A stretch of 9,794 nt of DNA from contig DAIAZB010000210.1 in NCBI GenBank assembly GCA_027443745.1, positions 1-9,794 of the forward strand, given 5' to 3'. The notes below the pieces were generated by a model. The model was not told the origin of the DNA, did no database searches, and saw nothing but the letters and a program-made list of their open reading frames with translations. A program made the translations under genes and the position numbers. The stretch's first letter is position 1. Every line of letters starts with the position of its first letter. Source of the DNA: Thiomonas sp. (GTDB lineage Bacteria > Pseudomonadota > Gammaproteobacteria > Burkholderiales > Burkholderiaceae). Below, piece after piece: positions 1 through 6,930 of the stretch.

Positions 1-104
1 CACGCGCCGCCGAAGTGCTCGTGGACGGCGCGCAAGCCCACCTCATTCGCGAGCGCGAGAGCCTCGAACACCTGGTCGCGGGCGAGCAACTGCTGGTGTT
101 TTGA
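1..104 (+). CDS. lysA: Diaminopimelate decarboxylase, C-terminal end (partial)
   Basis: Only the last 33 codons are present, in the frame starting at base 3 and ending at TGA 102-104. The protein end reads RAAEVLVDGAQAHLIRERES and then LEHLVAGEQLLVF. This matches the tail I know from proteobacterial LysA, the PLP-dependent enzyme that decarboxylates meso-diaminopimelate to lysine in the cytoplasm. The RAAEVLVDG stretch belongs to the C-terminal beta-barrel domain; the catalytic residues lie outside the window. The gene converges with msrQ: the two stop codons are only 29 bases apart, and I see no terminator hairpin between them. The identification rests on a short tail plus gene context, so a related fold type III decarboxylase cannot be fully excluded. 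Confidence 0.8.
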   Translation, partial: RAAEVLVDGAQAHLIRERESLEHLVAGEQLLVF

Positions 105-133
105 GCACCCGGCTGCGGTCCGCCTGCACGCCG

Positions 134-826
134 TCAGACCCTTGCCGGCACCTCGTTGCGACGCGTCTGCAGTCGTCGTTCCTGCCACGCCCGGGCCACA
201 CGCCAGCCGAGCAGCACGGCCAGCATCAGGGCGTAAAGCTTCGGATCGAGTGTGTTGTTCTTGGCGAGCTTGCCCCACCAGTCATGGAACACGGCGATGA
301 TGGCCACTGCATAAACCAGCTTGTGCAAGGCCTGCCAGCGCGCGGCGCCCAGGCGCTTGATCATGCCGTTGGTCGACGTGGCGGCCAACGGCAGCATCAG
401 CGTGAGCGCTGTCATGCCCGCGAGCACGAAGGGATGTTTGACCACGTCCTTCAGCACGGCATCGAGGTTGAAATCGTTCACCAGCCAGAGATAGCAGGTG
501 AAGTGCAAGCTTGCGTAGCTGAAGGCAAACAGCCCGAACATGCGCCGTAGCCGCGCCAATTCGGCCCAGCCAGTGATCTTGCGCAAGGGCGTGATGGTCA
601 AGGTCACCAGCAGGAAGCGCAAGGCCCACAGCCCGGTGGTCCAGATCAAGGTCTGCTCGGGGTTGGGGCCGAGTTCCAGCGTGAAGGCTCGCCAGACCAG
701 CAGGAACAGCGGCAACAGGCACAGCATGAAAACCACGGGTTTGAACCAGCGGGCCTGCAGGGTTGCGCGGCGCCAGCGTAGCGACAGCCGGGCCTGTTTC
801 GGAACCAGAGTTGGCGAGGCGCTCAT
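134..826 (-). CDS. msrQ: MsrQ, haem b membrane subunit of the periplasmic methionine sulfoxide reductase
   Basis: This 230-residue integral membrane protein of the ferric-reductase-like family (formerly YedZ) passes electrons from the quinone pool or a flavin reductase to MsrP. About six hydrophobic segments are visible, roughly at residues 30-48, 62-79, 96-116, 132-150, 168-183 and 196-210. His108 (in SYASLHF), His168 (ALHKLVY) and His181 (VFHDWWG) have spacings of 60 and 13, the same as the three haem-ligand histidines I recall for E. coli MsrQ (91, 151, 164). The motif TITPLRKITGW and the following RLRRMFGL are also typical. I chose the ATG at 826 because longer in-frame starts run back into msrP and give unrelated sequence. 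The gap to the msrP stop is 14 bases, so the two genes form one transcript. The Shine-Dalgarno sequence is weak, so translation is probably coupled to msrP. Confidence 0.93.
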   Translation of the reverse strand: MSASPTLVPKQARLSLRWRRATLQARWFKPVVFMLCLLPLFLLVWRAFTLELGPNPEQTLIWTTGLWALRFLLVTLTITPLRKITGWAELARLRRMFGLFAFSYASLHFTCYLWLVNDFNLDAVLKDVVKHPFVLAGMTALTLMLPLAATSTNGMIKRLGAARWQALHKLVYAVAIIAVFHDWWGKLAKNNTLDPKLYALMLAVLLGWRVARAWQERRLQTRRNEVPARV

Positions 827-840
827 GATGCCGGGATCAC

Positions 841-1845
841 TCAAAAATCTTGGGTCAGGTTCATGCCCTTGTACAGGCTGGCGACTTGTTCGCCATAGCC
901 ATTGAACATCTGGGTGGGAATGCGTGGCGCAAACAGACCACCAAAACCACCCTGACCGATGCGGCGCTCGTTCGCCTGGCTCCAGTTCTGCGGACTGACG
1001 TTGGGGTTGACGTTGGAGTAGAAGCCGTACCACTGCGGCACCGCGCGCATCCATGAGGTGATGGGCTGCTTTTCCACTAGGCGAATTCTGACAATCGACT
1101 TGCCGCCCTTGAAGCCATATTTCCAGGGAATCACCATGCGCATGGGGGCGCCGTCTTGATTCGGCAGCACCTCGCCGTACAAACCGAACGTAAGCAGCGT
1201 GAGCGGGTGCATGGCCTCGTCCATGCGCAGGCCTTCGAGGTAGGGCCATTGCAGGATGGGGTCGTTCTGCCCCGGCATCTCGGCATGATTGAGCAGCGTG
1301 ATGTACTCCACGTACTTGGCATTGCCCGTGGGCTGCACCGCCTTGATCAGGTTGGAGAGCGAATAGCCCAACCAGGGAATGACCATCGACCAGCCTTCGA
1401 CGCAGCGGTGGCGGTAGATGCGCTCCTGCATCGGCGCGAGCTTGCGCAGGTCGTCGATGTCGAAGGTACGCGGTTTGCCCACCTCGCCCTCGACGACCAC
1501 GGTCCAGGGCTGGGTGCGCAAGCTGCCGGCATTGCGCGCCGGATCGCTCTTGCTGGTGCCGAATTCGTAGAAGTTGTTGTAGCTGGTCACGTCCTTATAA
1601 GGCGTGAGCGCCTCCTTGGTGGAGAGCGCGACGTTCTTGACGGCGGGCAGCAAGGGCAGATTCCCGGGATGGGACGCATCGGCCGCCGGCACGGCGTGCG
1701 CGCGTTGCGCCGCGACCGCAGCGACTGTCGCTGCGGCACCGACCCCGACCGCGGCAAGGAAACGCCGCCGATCACGATAAGCCCCCCGTGGAGTGATGTC
1801 GGACGGAACGGGATGCTCGAAACCTTGCTCTTGGCGCTTGTTCAT
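841..1845 (-). CDS. msrP: MsrP, periplasmic molybdopterin methionine sulfoxide reductase catalytic subunit
   Basis: This 334-residue protein (formerly YedY) reduces methionine sulfoxide in periplasmic proteins using a Mo-molybdopterin cofactor. Its N-terminus is a Tat signal: [11 protein letters not shown] with the twin arginines at 26-27, an Ala/Val-rich core, and a likely cleavage site after AHA (residue 51). Family landmarks are in order: SYNNFYEFG (89-96) for cofactor contact, [15 protein letters not shown] (144-158) with Cys148 as the Mo ligand, [31 protein letters not shown] (229-247), and a conserved tail ending in NLTQDF. The ATG at 1845 was chosen over an ATG at 1896 because it has AGAGG (1851-1855) five bases upstream and gives a normal Tat leader. 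MsrP is first in an operon with msrQ. The terminator at 2103-2128 implies that its own promoter lies between about 1860 and 2100. Confidence 0.96.
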   Translation of the reverse strand: MNKRQEQGFEHPVPSDITPRGAYRDRRRFLAAVGVGAAATVAAVAAQRAHAVPAADASHPGNLPLLPAVKNVALSTKEALTPYKDVTSYNNFYEFGTSKSDPARNAGSLRTQPWTVVVEGEVGKPRTFDIDDLRKLAPMQERIYRHRCVEGWSMVIPWLGYSLSNLIKAVQPTGNAKYVEYITLLNHAEMPGQNDPILQWPYLEGLRMDEAMHPLTLLTFGLYGEVLPNQDGAPMRMVIPWKYGFKGGKSIVRIRLVEKQPITSWMRAVPQWYGFYSNVNPNVSPQNWSQANERRIGQGGFGGLFAPRIPTQMFNGYGEQVASLYKGMNLTQDF

Positions 1846-2147
1846 GACGACCTCTGGGTGATGTGCTGGGTGTACCGTGTTGGAGTTCAGCCTCATCGGC
1901 TGGTTTCAGGCGCTGCTTCTCTGAACAGACGAAAAACCGGCTCGTTTATTCCTGCTTTGTTTTCCGCGACCATTTCCGCCTGCAGCGCGGCTGAGGCTTG
2001 GTCGTGCCATGGACCGAAACCTTACACATCTGCGCCAACCTTGTTTTGCTGACGGCTACTTGTTTCTACGGTGCACATCGGCTCACAGATTCGCGCCGCA
2101 ACAAAAAAGGTCCCGAAGGACCTTTTTTGGGTTCAAGTGCCGATCGG
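1846..2147. other. Intergenic region between ccsB and msrP
   Basis: This gap of about 300 bases holds the ccsB terminator (2103-2128), the presumed promoter region of msrP-msrQ and its 5' leader. I see no convincing gene on either strand and no promoter with both -35 and -10 elements close to consensus. A small inverted repeat, CAGCC-TCATC-GGCTG (1888-1902), lies in the msrP leader about 45-55 bases before the start codon; it is short and may be chance. Confidence 0.6.
2103..2128 (-). terminator. Intrinsic terminator of the resB-ccsB transcript, probably bidirectional
   Basis: There is a perfect 11-bp inverted repeat, AAAAAAGGTCC / GGACCTTTTTT, with a four-base loop. Read on the minus strand the loop is TTCG closed by C and G, the hyperstable C(UUCG)G tetraloop, followed by a run of six T. 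It begins about 20 bases after the ccsB stop codon, as expected for a factor-independent terminator. The A run on the other side gives a T run on the + strand as well, so it could also stop transcription coming from the opposite direction. It separates resB-ccsB from msrP-msrQ. Confidence 0.93.
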
Positions 2148-3596
2148 TCAGAGTTTGCCGTAGGAATGCAGCCCGGAGAGAAACATGTTGACGCCCAGGA
2201 AGGCGAAGGTCGTCACCAGCAGGCCGGTGAGCGCCCACCAGGCCGCCACTTGGCCGCGCAGACCCTTCATCAGACGCATGTGCAGCCACGCCGCATAGTT
2301 CAACCAGACGATCAGCGCCCAGGTTTCCTTCGGGTCCCAGCTCCAGTAACCACCCCAGGCCTGCGCCGCCCACATCGCGCCCAGAATGGTGGCGATGGTG
2401 AAGAAGGTGAAGCCGATGGCGATGGATTTGTACATCACGTCGTCCATGACCTCCATGGAGGGCAGATGCATGGCGATGCGCTTGCGCCCGTAGAGAATGC
2501 CGCCGACGATCAAGGCGGAGATGCCAGCGAACACGCCCCAATATTCGGAGATGCCGCCCTGGCGGAACACCATGGGCTCGAAGAACATGGTGAAACCCAG
2601 CAACCACAGGGGCGCCAGCTTCCACAGCGACGTGGTGGTGGCATGGGCCTTGATGAGGTAAGCGAAACCGACCATGGCGGCAATCGCAAAGGTGCCGTAA
2701 CCGATGAAGTTGGCCGGGACGTGAATCTTCATCCACCAGCTTTGCAGCGCGGGCACCAGCGGCTGGATGACAAAACCGCTTTGCGCGAAGCTGAACCACA
2801 GCAGGAACACCACCGCGGCGCTGACCACGAGCATGGCGAAGGCGCCCATGCTGCGGGTTTTGTACTTGTGCTCGAAATACAGGTAGAGGGCGGTCGTGAG
2901 CCAGGAGAACAGCACGAACACTTCATACAGATTCGACAGGGGGATGTGACCGACGTCGGGGCCGATCAGATAGCTCTCGAACCAACGCATCATGGTGCCG
3001 ACCAGCGCCATGGTGATGCCGACCCAGGCCAGGCGCGAACCGAACAGTTGCGGGAAGTTGGATTGCCAGCCGCGCCCGTCGCGGATCATGGCGCCTTCGC
3101 TCACGGGGCCGCCCGCCGTCATCGTGCCGCCGGCCAGGGATTGCGCCGGCCCGGTGAACATGCCCACCCAGTACGACGCAGTGCTGAGGAAAAACAAGAA
3201 TGCCATCCACATGATGGCGGTCTGGCTGGAGAGGAAGTACTTGAGGACAAAGTTCTGCTCACCACGCGCCAGCACGGGCACCCCGGCGGGGCCGTTGTAC
3301 AGCCAGATGCCGAAGAGCGACAGCACGGCGACGCTGATCGCCAGATTCTTGATCGCCGTCCAGCCCCAGCCGAGGAACAGCAGGGAGGTCGTCGCGCCCA
3401 GGAAAATGAGCTTGACGTAGTAGTTCATATTCTGGCCGTAGCGGCTCAGGACATAGGCATCCCCGCCGACGATCAGCGCGAGAAAAATCCAGTCGTAGGT
3501 CGATCGGCGACGCAGGTAGGCCAACGGGCCGGTCTGTTTCACATCCTGCGGACCCGAACCGAGGCCTAAGGTGTGGGATTTACTGGTGAGCTCCAT
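2148..3596 (-). CDS. ccsB: CcsB/CcsA-type (ResC) cytochrome c synthase subunit, System II, WWD haem-handling protein
   Basis: This 482-residue polytopic membrane protein works with ResB to move haem across the membrane and attach it to CxxCH motifs of apocytochromes c. The WWD signature GGYWSWDPKETWAL sits at about 415-428. Conserved histidines fit the family: His217 (GHIPLSNLYE), His292 (KIHVPANF), His439 (AAWLHMR) and His477 in the terminal GLHSYG. I count about 13 hydrophobic segments. The start at 3596 is supported by AAGGGA (3605-3610) eight bases upstream; a start at 3650 would lie inside resB. The gene begins 13 bases after the resB stop, and its ribosome site touches that stop, suggesting translational coupling. 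The protein looks longer than the roughly 400 residues I remember for betaproteobacterial homologues: residues 318-377 look like an added helical pair, and the loop at 148-186 is also long. The same family is named ccsA or resC elsewhere. Confidence 0.95.
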   Translation of the reverse strand: MELTSKSHTLGLGSGPQDVKQTGPLAYLRRRSTYDWIFLALIVGGDAYVLSRYGQNMNYYVKLIFLGATTSLLFLGWGWTAIKNLAISVAVLSLFGIWLYNGPAGVPVLARGEQNFVLKYFLSSQTAIMWMAFLFFLSTASYWVGMFTGPAQSLAGGTMTAGGPVSEGAMIRDGRGWQSNFPQLFGSRLAWVGITMALVGTMMRWFESYLIGPDVGHIPLSNLYEVFVLFSWLTTALYLYFEHKYKTRSMGAFAMLVVSAAVVFLLWFSFAQSGFVIQPLVPALQSWWMKIHVPANFIGYGTFAIAAMVGFAYLIKAHATTTSLWKLAPLWLLGFTMFFEPMVFRQGGISEYWGVFAGISALIVGGILYGRKRIAMHLPSMEVMDDVMYKSIAIGFTFFTIATILGAMWAAQAWGGYWSWDPKETWALIVWLNYAAWLHMRLMKGLRGQVAAWWALTGLLVTTFAFLGVNMFLSGLHSYGKL

Positions 3597-3604
3597 GGCG
3601 AAAG

Positions 3605-3610
3605 TCCCTT
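3605..3610 (-). promoter_or_regulatory. Ribosome binding site of ccsB overlapping the resB stop codon
   Basis: Read on the minus strand, AAGGGA lies eight bases before the ccsB ATG (3596), and its first A is the last base of the resB TGA stop. This fixes the ccsB start and suggests that ribosomes finishing resB feed directly into ccsB. Confidence 0.75.
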
Positions 3611-5808
3611 CAGGGGTGATCCGAACCGGGTGCTGCGGATGCCGCAGCACCCGATGCCTGTGATCCTACGCCCAGGGAGGCAGCGCGTAGGGTTTGAAAT
3701 TCTTTTTCAAATTCAAGTGTGCGGCGATTGGTGCTCATGGCCATCAGGGTCTTGCTGCCCGATGGGCCGTTATCGCGCACCAGGAACCACACCCGGCGTT
3801 CACGGATGTAGAGCATGGAGAACACACCGAGGATCAGCAGGATGGCGCCGAAATAGACGATGTATTTACCCGGGGCGCGCGCCACCTGGAAGATGCTGGC
3901 CTGGACCTGTTTGAAGTCGGTGAGCTGCAGATACAGCGGGGCCGGGTAAAAGGTGGAATCGGACAGCGCGAGCACGGCGGCGTTGAAAAAGCGGTTGTTG
4001 TCGGGGGTGTCGACGGCCGGCGTCTGGCCGGCCTGGGCACGCGAGACCTGCCACAACTGCCACAGCGTGCCGTTGAGCACGCGGATGAACACATCGGACG
4101 CCTTGGTCAATTCAGCCTTGGGCACATTGAGTTCCAGAAACTCGGCCAGAGCCGGCAGTCCGCCGGGTGCTTTCACCAAGGGCTGTCCGGTCTTGGCATC
4201 GCGTGGAATATTGCCGGCAAAAATGTCGAGCGTGCGGCCGGCGGTGGCCCGCAACTGCTGCACCAGTGCCGGGGCGGCGCCAGGGGGCAGGGACTCTTTC
4301 ACATAGGCATCGACAGCTTGTTGGCGTGCCGTGGGGTTGTCGAGCGCAGCGCGGAAATTCATCCAGCCGTCGACTGTATCCTTCGAGTCGGCAGGAATGC
4401 GCAGATAGTGGTAGTTGCCGCCGAGTTCACTGCGCTCGCCGGCGAGGAAGACCTTGGTGCCATCGAGATCGACCGGCAGCATGTAGTTGAAAAACTCGTG
4501 CGCCTGCCCCGCAGCGTCGCGCAATTTGTAGATCACCGCCGGTCCGACATTGGTCATCTGATGGGTTTGGTTGCGCTGGACGGCGGCACCCAGATGCTGC
4601 TCGAACAGCTGCGCGAAATCCTGGCCGGCGGGCTTCTTGCCGCTGTCCTCGGCACGGTTAAGGTTCTCCACATTCATCAGGCGAAACCCGGTGAGTTCGA
4701 GCCGCAGCGCCTGATTGCCGTTGGTCAGCTGGCGTGAACTGCCGACATCACCCTTGAGATCGAAGGTCTTGTCCCCCGGGCCTTGCATCGGCCAGGCCTT
4801 GAGCATCAGATGCGAGCCGCCATCGTCGAAGCCCGACTGGAACACCGTGACGCCGTCGTACTCCAGCGGCTCGTTCACCTTGATCGTCGCCGGGAACGTC
4901 TTGCCGGTTTTGCGGTCGGTGATTTCCACATTGCTGGCGAACAGCCGCGGCATGCCAGTGGAGTAGAAGTCAACGACGAACTTCTTCAGCGTGATGATGA
5001 AGGGCAGCGGTTGGAGCACCGAGCCATCACCAATGGTCAGCACCGCGGTGTTGGAACTGGCCCCCTCGGGAATGGACAGGTTGCCACGGTAGGTGGGGTT
5101 GTTCACGGACAGGATGTTCTGCGCCGGAACCTGGGAGATCTCCATGTTCGACTTCAGTGCCTGCTTGCCCGTCAGCAGCATCTGCAGCTTGATCATCATG
5201 TCGCCGTCGAGCAGGCCGCCGAGGCAGATGAGTACGAAGGCGCTGTGCGCGAGGATATAGCCGATGCGGTTGAGCCCACCCGTCTTGGCCGCCACCATAG
5301 TGGCCCCCTGGGGGTCGCTGTCCACCGGCTGCACTTTCACTCCATAGCCTTGGCCTTTGAGCTGGGCCACGAGGTGCGCCACCATGTTCGCGCGCGGCGC
5401 GGGCACTTCGACTTCGGCCTTGTCATGAAAGGAGCGCAGGCCCTGCTCGCGGATATTGGCCTTGTAGCTGCGCAGATCAGCGATGATCTTGGGTGTATTG
5501 CGTGTCAGGCAGAGTGTGGTGGACGCCGTCAGGAATCCCATGATGAGCAGGAACCACCAGGAACTGTAGACATTGAACAGATCGATGCGGTGGAATACCT
5601 GGGCCCAGAACGGGCCGAACTGGTCGATGTAATTGTTGAACGGCTCGCCTTGCTGCAGCACTGTGCCGATGATGCTGGCAATGGCCACGACCACCAGTAA
5701 AGAAATAGCAAAACGCATGGACGACAGCAGTTCAACGAAGCTGCGCCAGGTGCGGGAGCCGCGGCGCAACTGCAAACCGGAAGTGCTGACGTTGGATAGA
5801 GATGACAT
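3610..5808 (-). CDS. resB: ResB, cytochrome c biogenesis protein of System II
   Basis: This 732-residue membrane protein partners the WWD protein encoded directly downstream in haem delivery and ligation to periplasmic apocytochromes c. Three N-terminal membrane segments lie at about 31-51 (MRFAISLLVVVAIASIIGTV), 83-101 (SWWFLLIMGFLTASTTLCL) and 181-201 (containing YILAHSAF with His188, a position conserved in the family). A very large periplasmic domain follows (about 205-645), then a fourth segment at 649-668 and the RERRVWFLV motif. A cytoplasmic tail of roughly 55 residues ends in a low-complexity Ala/Ser/Gly stretch. The ATG at 5808 is preferred; an in-frame TTG at 5823 would add five residues, and neither has a strong Shine-Dalgarno. 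The reading frame is intact and the length is in the range I recall for betaproteobacterial ResB. Expression probably starts in the 334-base gap upstream. Confidence 0.95.
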   Translation of the reverse strand: MSSLSNVSTSGLQLRRGSRTWRSFVELLSSMRFAISLLVVVAIASIIGTVLQQGEPFNNYIDQFGPFWAQVFHRIDLFNVYSSWWFLLIMGFLTASTTLCLTRNTPKIIADLRSYKANIREQGLRSFHDKAEVEVPAPRANMVAHLVAQLKGQGYGVKVQPVDSDPQGATMVAAKTGGLNRIGYILAHSAFVLICLGGLLDGDMMIKLQMLLTGKQALKSNMEISQVPAQNILSVNNPTYRGNLSIPEGASSNTAVLTIGDGSVLQPLPFIITLKKFVVDFYSTGMPRLFASNVEITDRKTGKTFPATIKVNEPLEYDGVTVFQSGFDDGGSHLMLKAWPMQGPGDKTFDLKGDVGSSRQLTNGNQALRLELTGFRLMNVENLNRAEDSGKKPAGQDFAQLFEQHLGAAVQRNQTHQMTNVGPAVIYKLRDAAGQAHEFFNYMLPVDLDGTKVFLAGERSELGGNYHYLRIPADSKDTVDGWMNFRAALDNPTARQQAVDAYVKESLPPGAAPALVQQLRATAGRTLDIFAGNIPRDAKTGQPLVKAPGGLPALAEFLELNVPKAELTKASDVFIRVLNGTLWQLWQVSRAQAGQTPAVDTPDNNRFFNAAVLALSDSTFYPAPLYLQLTDFKQVQASIFQVARAPGKYIVYFGAILLILGVFSMLYIRERRVWFLVRDNGPSGSKTLMAMSTNRRTLEFEKEFQTLRAASLGVGSQASGAAASAAPGSDHP

Positions 5809-5910
5809 GGATGTGGGATTCAATGCCGGCAGCGGCTGCTCATGCTATGCCGCCGTTGCGGGCAGCGGTGCGTGTATTGCAGCGGACTGGTGCCGCTTGG
5901 GTGTCAGGGC

Positions 5911-5928
5911 GCGTCGTTGGCACGACGC
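5911..5928. repeat. Inverted repeat in the putative resB leader
   Basis: A perfect 7-bp stem, GCGTCGT / ACGACGC, encloses a four-base loop, about 100-120 bases upstream of the resB start on the minus strand. It has no T run on either side, so it is not an ordinary terminator. It could be a leader RNA structure or a protein site; the repeat itself is certain but its role is unknown. Confidence 0.4.
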
Positions 5929-6050
5929 AAATGAAACGGGGCGCTGCACTTGATCGCGCTCGACGCCGCATCGCGGGCCGCAAGAATACAGAACTGAGTA
6001 TGCGCTGATGCCCTTTCAAGCCGCCAAGGGTGGGGATTTTTGGATGATGG

Positions 6051-6059
6051 ACTATAGCA
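6051..6059 (-). promoter_or_regulatory. Extended -10 promoter candidate for resB-ccsB
   Basis: The minus strand reads TGCTATAGT, an extended -10 (TGn followed by TATAGT, five of six matches to TATAAT). There is no good -35 hexamer at 16-18 bases, which is normal for extended -10 or activator-dependent promoters. The predicted start is near 6044, giving a leader of about 235 bases to the resB ATG. The call is sequence-only. Confidence 0.4.
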
Positions 6060-6086
6060 AAAACCACCTTTCTCGCCCTTGCCTTG

Positions 6087-6122
6087 TCCACAGATGCTTG
6101 ATGGAAATCCATCATCTGTGGA
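6087..6122. repeat. Long inverted repeat downstream of the cytochrome c4 gene
   Basis: TCCACAGATG (6087-6096) and CATCTGTGGA (6113-6122) form a perfect 10-bp stem. Inside it a second stem, ATGG / CCAT, closes an AAAT loop, with CTTG left as a bulge. It starts about 20 bases after the c4 stop on the minus strand. It is not directly followed by a T run on either strand, so it is a poor intrinsic terminator. It may protect the 3' end of the c4 message, act as a site for DNA-binding proteins, or do both. Confidence 0.55.
6098..6111. promoter_or_regulatory. FNR/CRP-family-like binding site (candidate)
   Basis: TTGAT-GGAA-ATCCA matches nine of ten defined positions of the FNR/ANR consensus TTGAT-N4-ATCAA. 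Its centre lies about 60.5 bases upstream of the start predicted from the extended -10 at 6051-6059, close to the classic class I activator position (-61.5). This suggests oxygen- or redox-responsive control of resB-ccsB. The match overlaps the larger inverted repeat, so it could be coincidental. Confidence 0.35.
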
Positions 6123-6142
6123 GCTTTCGGCGCTCCAAACGT

Positions 6143-6880
6143 TCAACGCAAACCTGCAACAAAATCCGACACATCGCGGATCTGACGATCGCTCATGCGC
6201 GAGGCGATGTCGTGCATGGGCGTGTTGTCGCCGCGGGCGCCGGTACGAAACGCATGCAATTGGGCAGCCACATACTCCGACCACTGTCCGGCCAGACGCG
6301 GATACTGCCCCGGCAGACCAAGCCCCCCGGGACCGTGGCAGGCGGCGCAAGCGGGCACGCGACGATCGGCAATGCCGCCGCGCCAGATGCCCTCACCCAG
6401 CTTGGCCCACTGGGCATTGGCGGCGATGGCGGGCTTGATGGATTCGCGGCTGTAGTAGTCCGCCAGGTCGCGCATATCCTGCGGCGACAGGGTTGCCGCG
6501 ACGCCATTCATGATGGGATTCACACGCTCCGGTTTCTTGCCCGGCGAGGCCGACTTGAAGCGCCTCAGTTCCTGCGCGATGTAGTCCGAGCGCTGTGACG
6601 CCAACTTGGGAAACTGCGTGCTCGTGGCGTTGCCGTCCAGTCCGTGGCAGGCGGCGCAGCTCTGCGCCAGTTGCTTGCCATGCGCGATCTGTGCCGGCGT
6701 CGGCGCGGTGGCGGAGACTTCAAACGCTGGGGTGGCGCCTGCCGCGCCTTCGACAGCACCGGTGGCACCAGCCGCAGCCCCCGCGGTGAGCAACAGGATC
6801 GCGAGCACGACCCGAGCGCGCGAAATGGCGCTGCGGTCAGACAGGTGGGGCGGGCGCAGACCTTGCTCGGCTGGCAGCAT
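6143..6880 (-). CDS. Cytochrome c4-type dihaem cytochrome c
   Basis: This 245-residue exported protein has two class I cytochrome c domains. Haem sites are CAACH at 75-79 and CAACH at 178-182. The likely distal ligands are Met124 (NPIMNG) and Met222 (NTPMHDIA), each followed by the helix typical of c4 domains. Domain spacing (about 103 residues between haem sites) and the motif QYPRLAGQWSEYVAAQL agree with cytochrome c4, a periplasmic, often membrane-associated electron carrier between the bc1 complex and terminal oxidases. A signal peptide core, VVLAILLLTAGAAAGA, lies at 24-39 after an unusually long basic leader; an Ala-rich linker follows before the first haem domain. The ATG at 6880 is used, with only a weak ribosome site. 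The gene is upstream of, and co-oriented with, the resB-ccsB pair that would mature it. It is divergent from engB, 50 bases away. Confidence 0.92.
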   Translation of the reverse strand: MLPAEQGLRPPHLSDRSAISRARVVLAILLLTAGAAAGATGAVEGAAGATPAFEVSATAPTPAQIAHGKQLAQSCAACHGLDGNATSTQFPKLASQRSDYIAQELRRFKSASPGKKPERVNPIMNGVAATLSPQDMRDLADYYSRESIKPAIAANAQWAKLGEGIWRGGIADRRVPACAACHGPGGLGLPGQYPRLAGQWSEYVAAQLHAFRTGARGDNTPMHDIASRMSDRQIRDVSDFVAGLR

Positions 6881-6930
6881 GGCGGATCATGTGGGGGAAT
6901 AAGATGCCGCATGCTAACGACATATAAGTC
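6881..6930. promoter_or_regulatory. Divergent control region between the cytochrome c4 gene and engB
   Basis: Only 50 bases separate the two start codons, so the two promoters must overlap each other or lie within the opposite coding sequence. I see GGGGG (6893-6897), which would serve as a ribosome site for a small ORF at 6904, and TATAAG (6923-6928) directly before the engB ATG, too close to be its own -10 unless transcription begins inside the gene. No clear -35/-10 pair is visible. Confidence 0.4.

Larger units (their letters stand above)
5809..6142. other. Intergenic region between the cytochrome c4 gene and resB
   Basis: This stretch of about 330 bases carries no gene I can support. 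Its part near the c4 gene (6029-6122) is AT-richer and contains an inverted repeat, an FNR-like box and an extended -10 candidate, listed separately. The part near resB (5809-6028) is GC-rich. It would be the resB leader and holds one clean hairpin (5911-5928). Short open frames on both strands lack ribosome sites and family resemblance. Confidence 0.6.

Noticed and set aside
1995..2009. Sigma-54-type promoter element before msrP (TGGCACG on the minus strand)
   Set aside because: The -24 half is perfect, but the required GC of the -12 half is one base out of place and the TTGC motif is missing.
1998..3569. Long open frame of 523 codons on the + strand opposite ccsB
   Set aside because: It is the antisense of a well-conserved membrane protein gene; the translation is rich in His, Gln, Gly and Arg with no domain pattern, as expected from GC-rich codon bias.
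3694..5700. Two long + strand open frames opposite resB (3694-4737 and 4783-5700)
   Set aside because: They are antisense shadows of resB with composition-driven translations.
5840..6115. Minus-strand open frame of 91 codons in the c4-resB gap
   Set aside because: No ribosome site, its start lies inside the 6087-6122 hairpin, and the Arg/Ala-rich product resembles no family I know.
6087..6122. Inverted repeat as a standard rho-independent terminator of the c4 gene
   Set aside because: The stem is good but the bases after it on the minus strand are CAAGGCAAGG; the nearest T run is about 20 bases further on.
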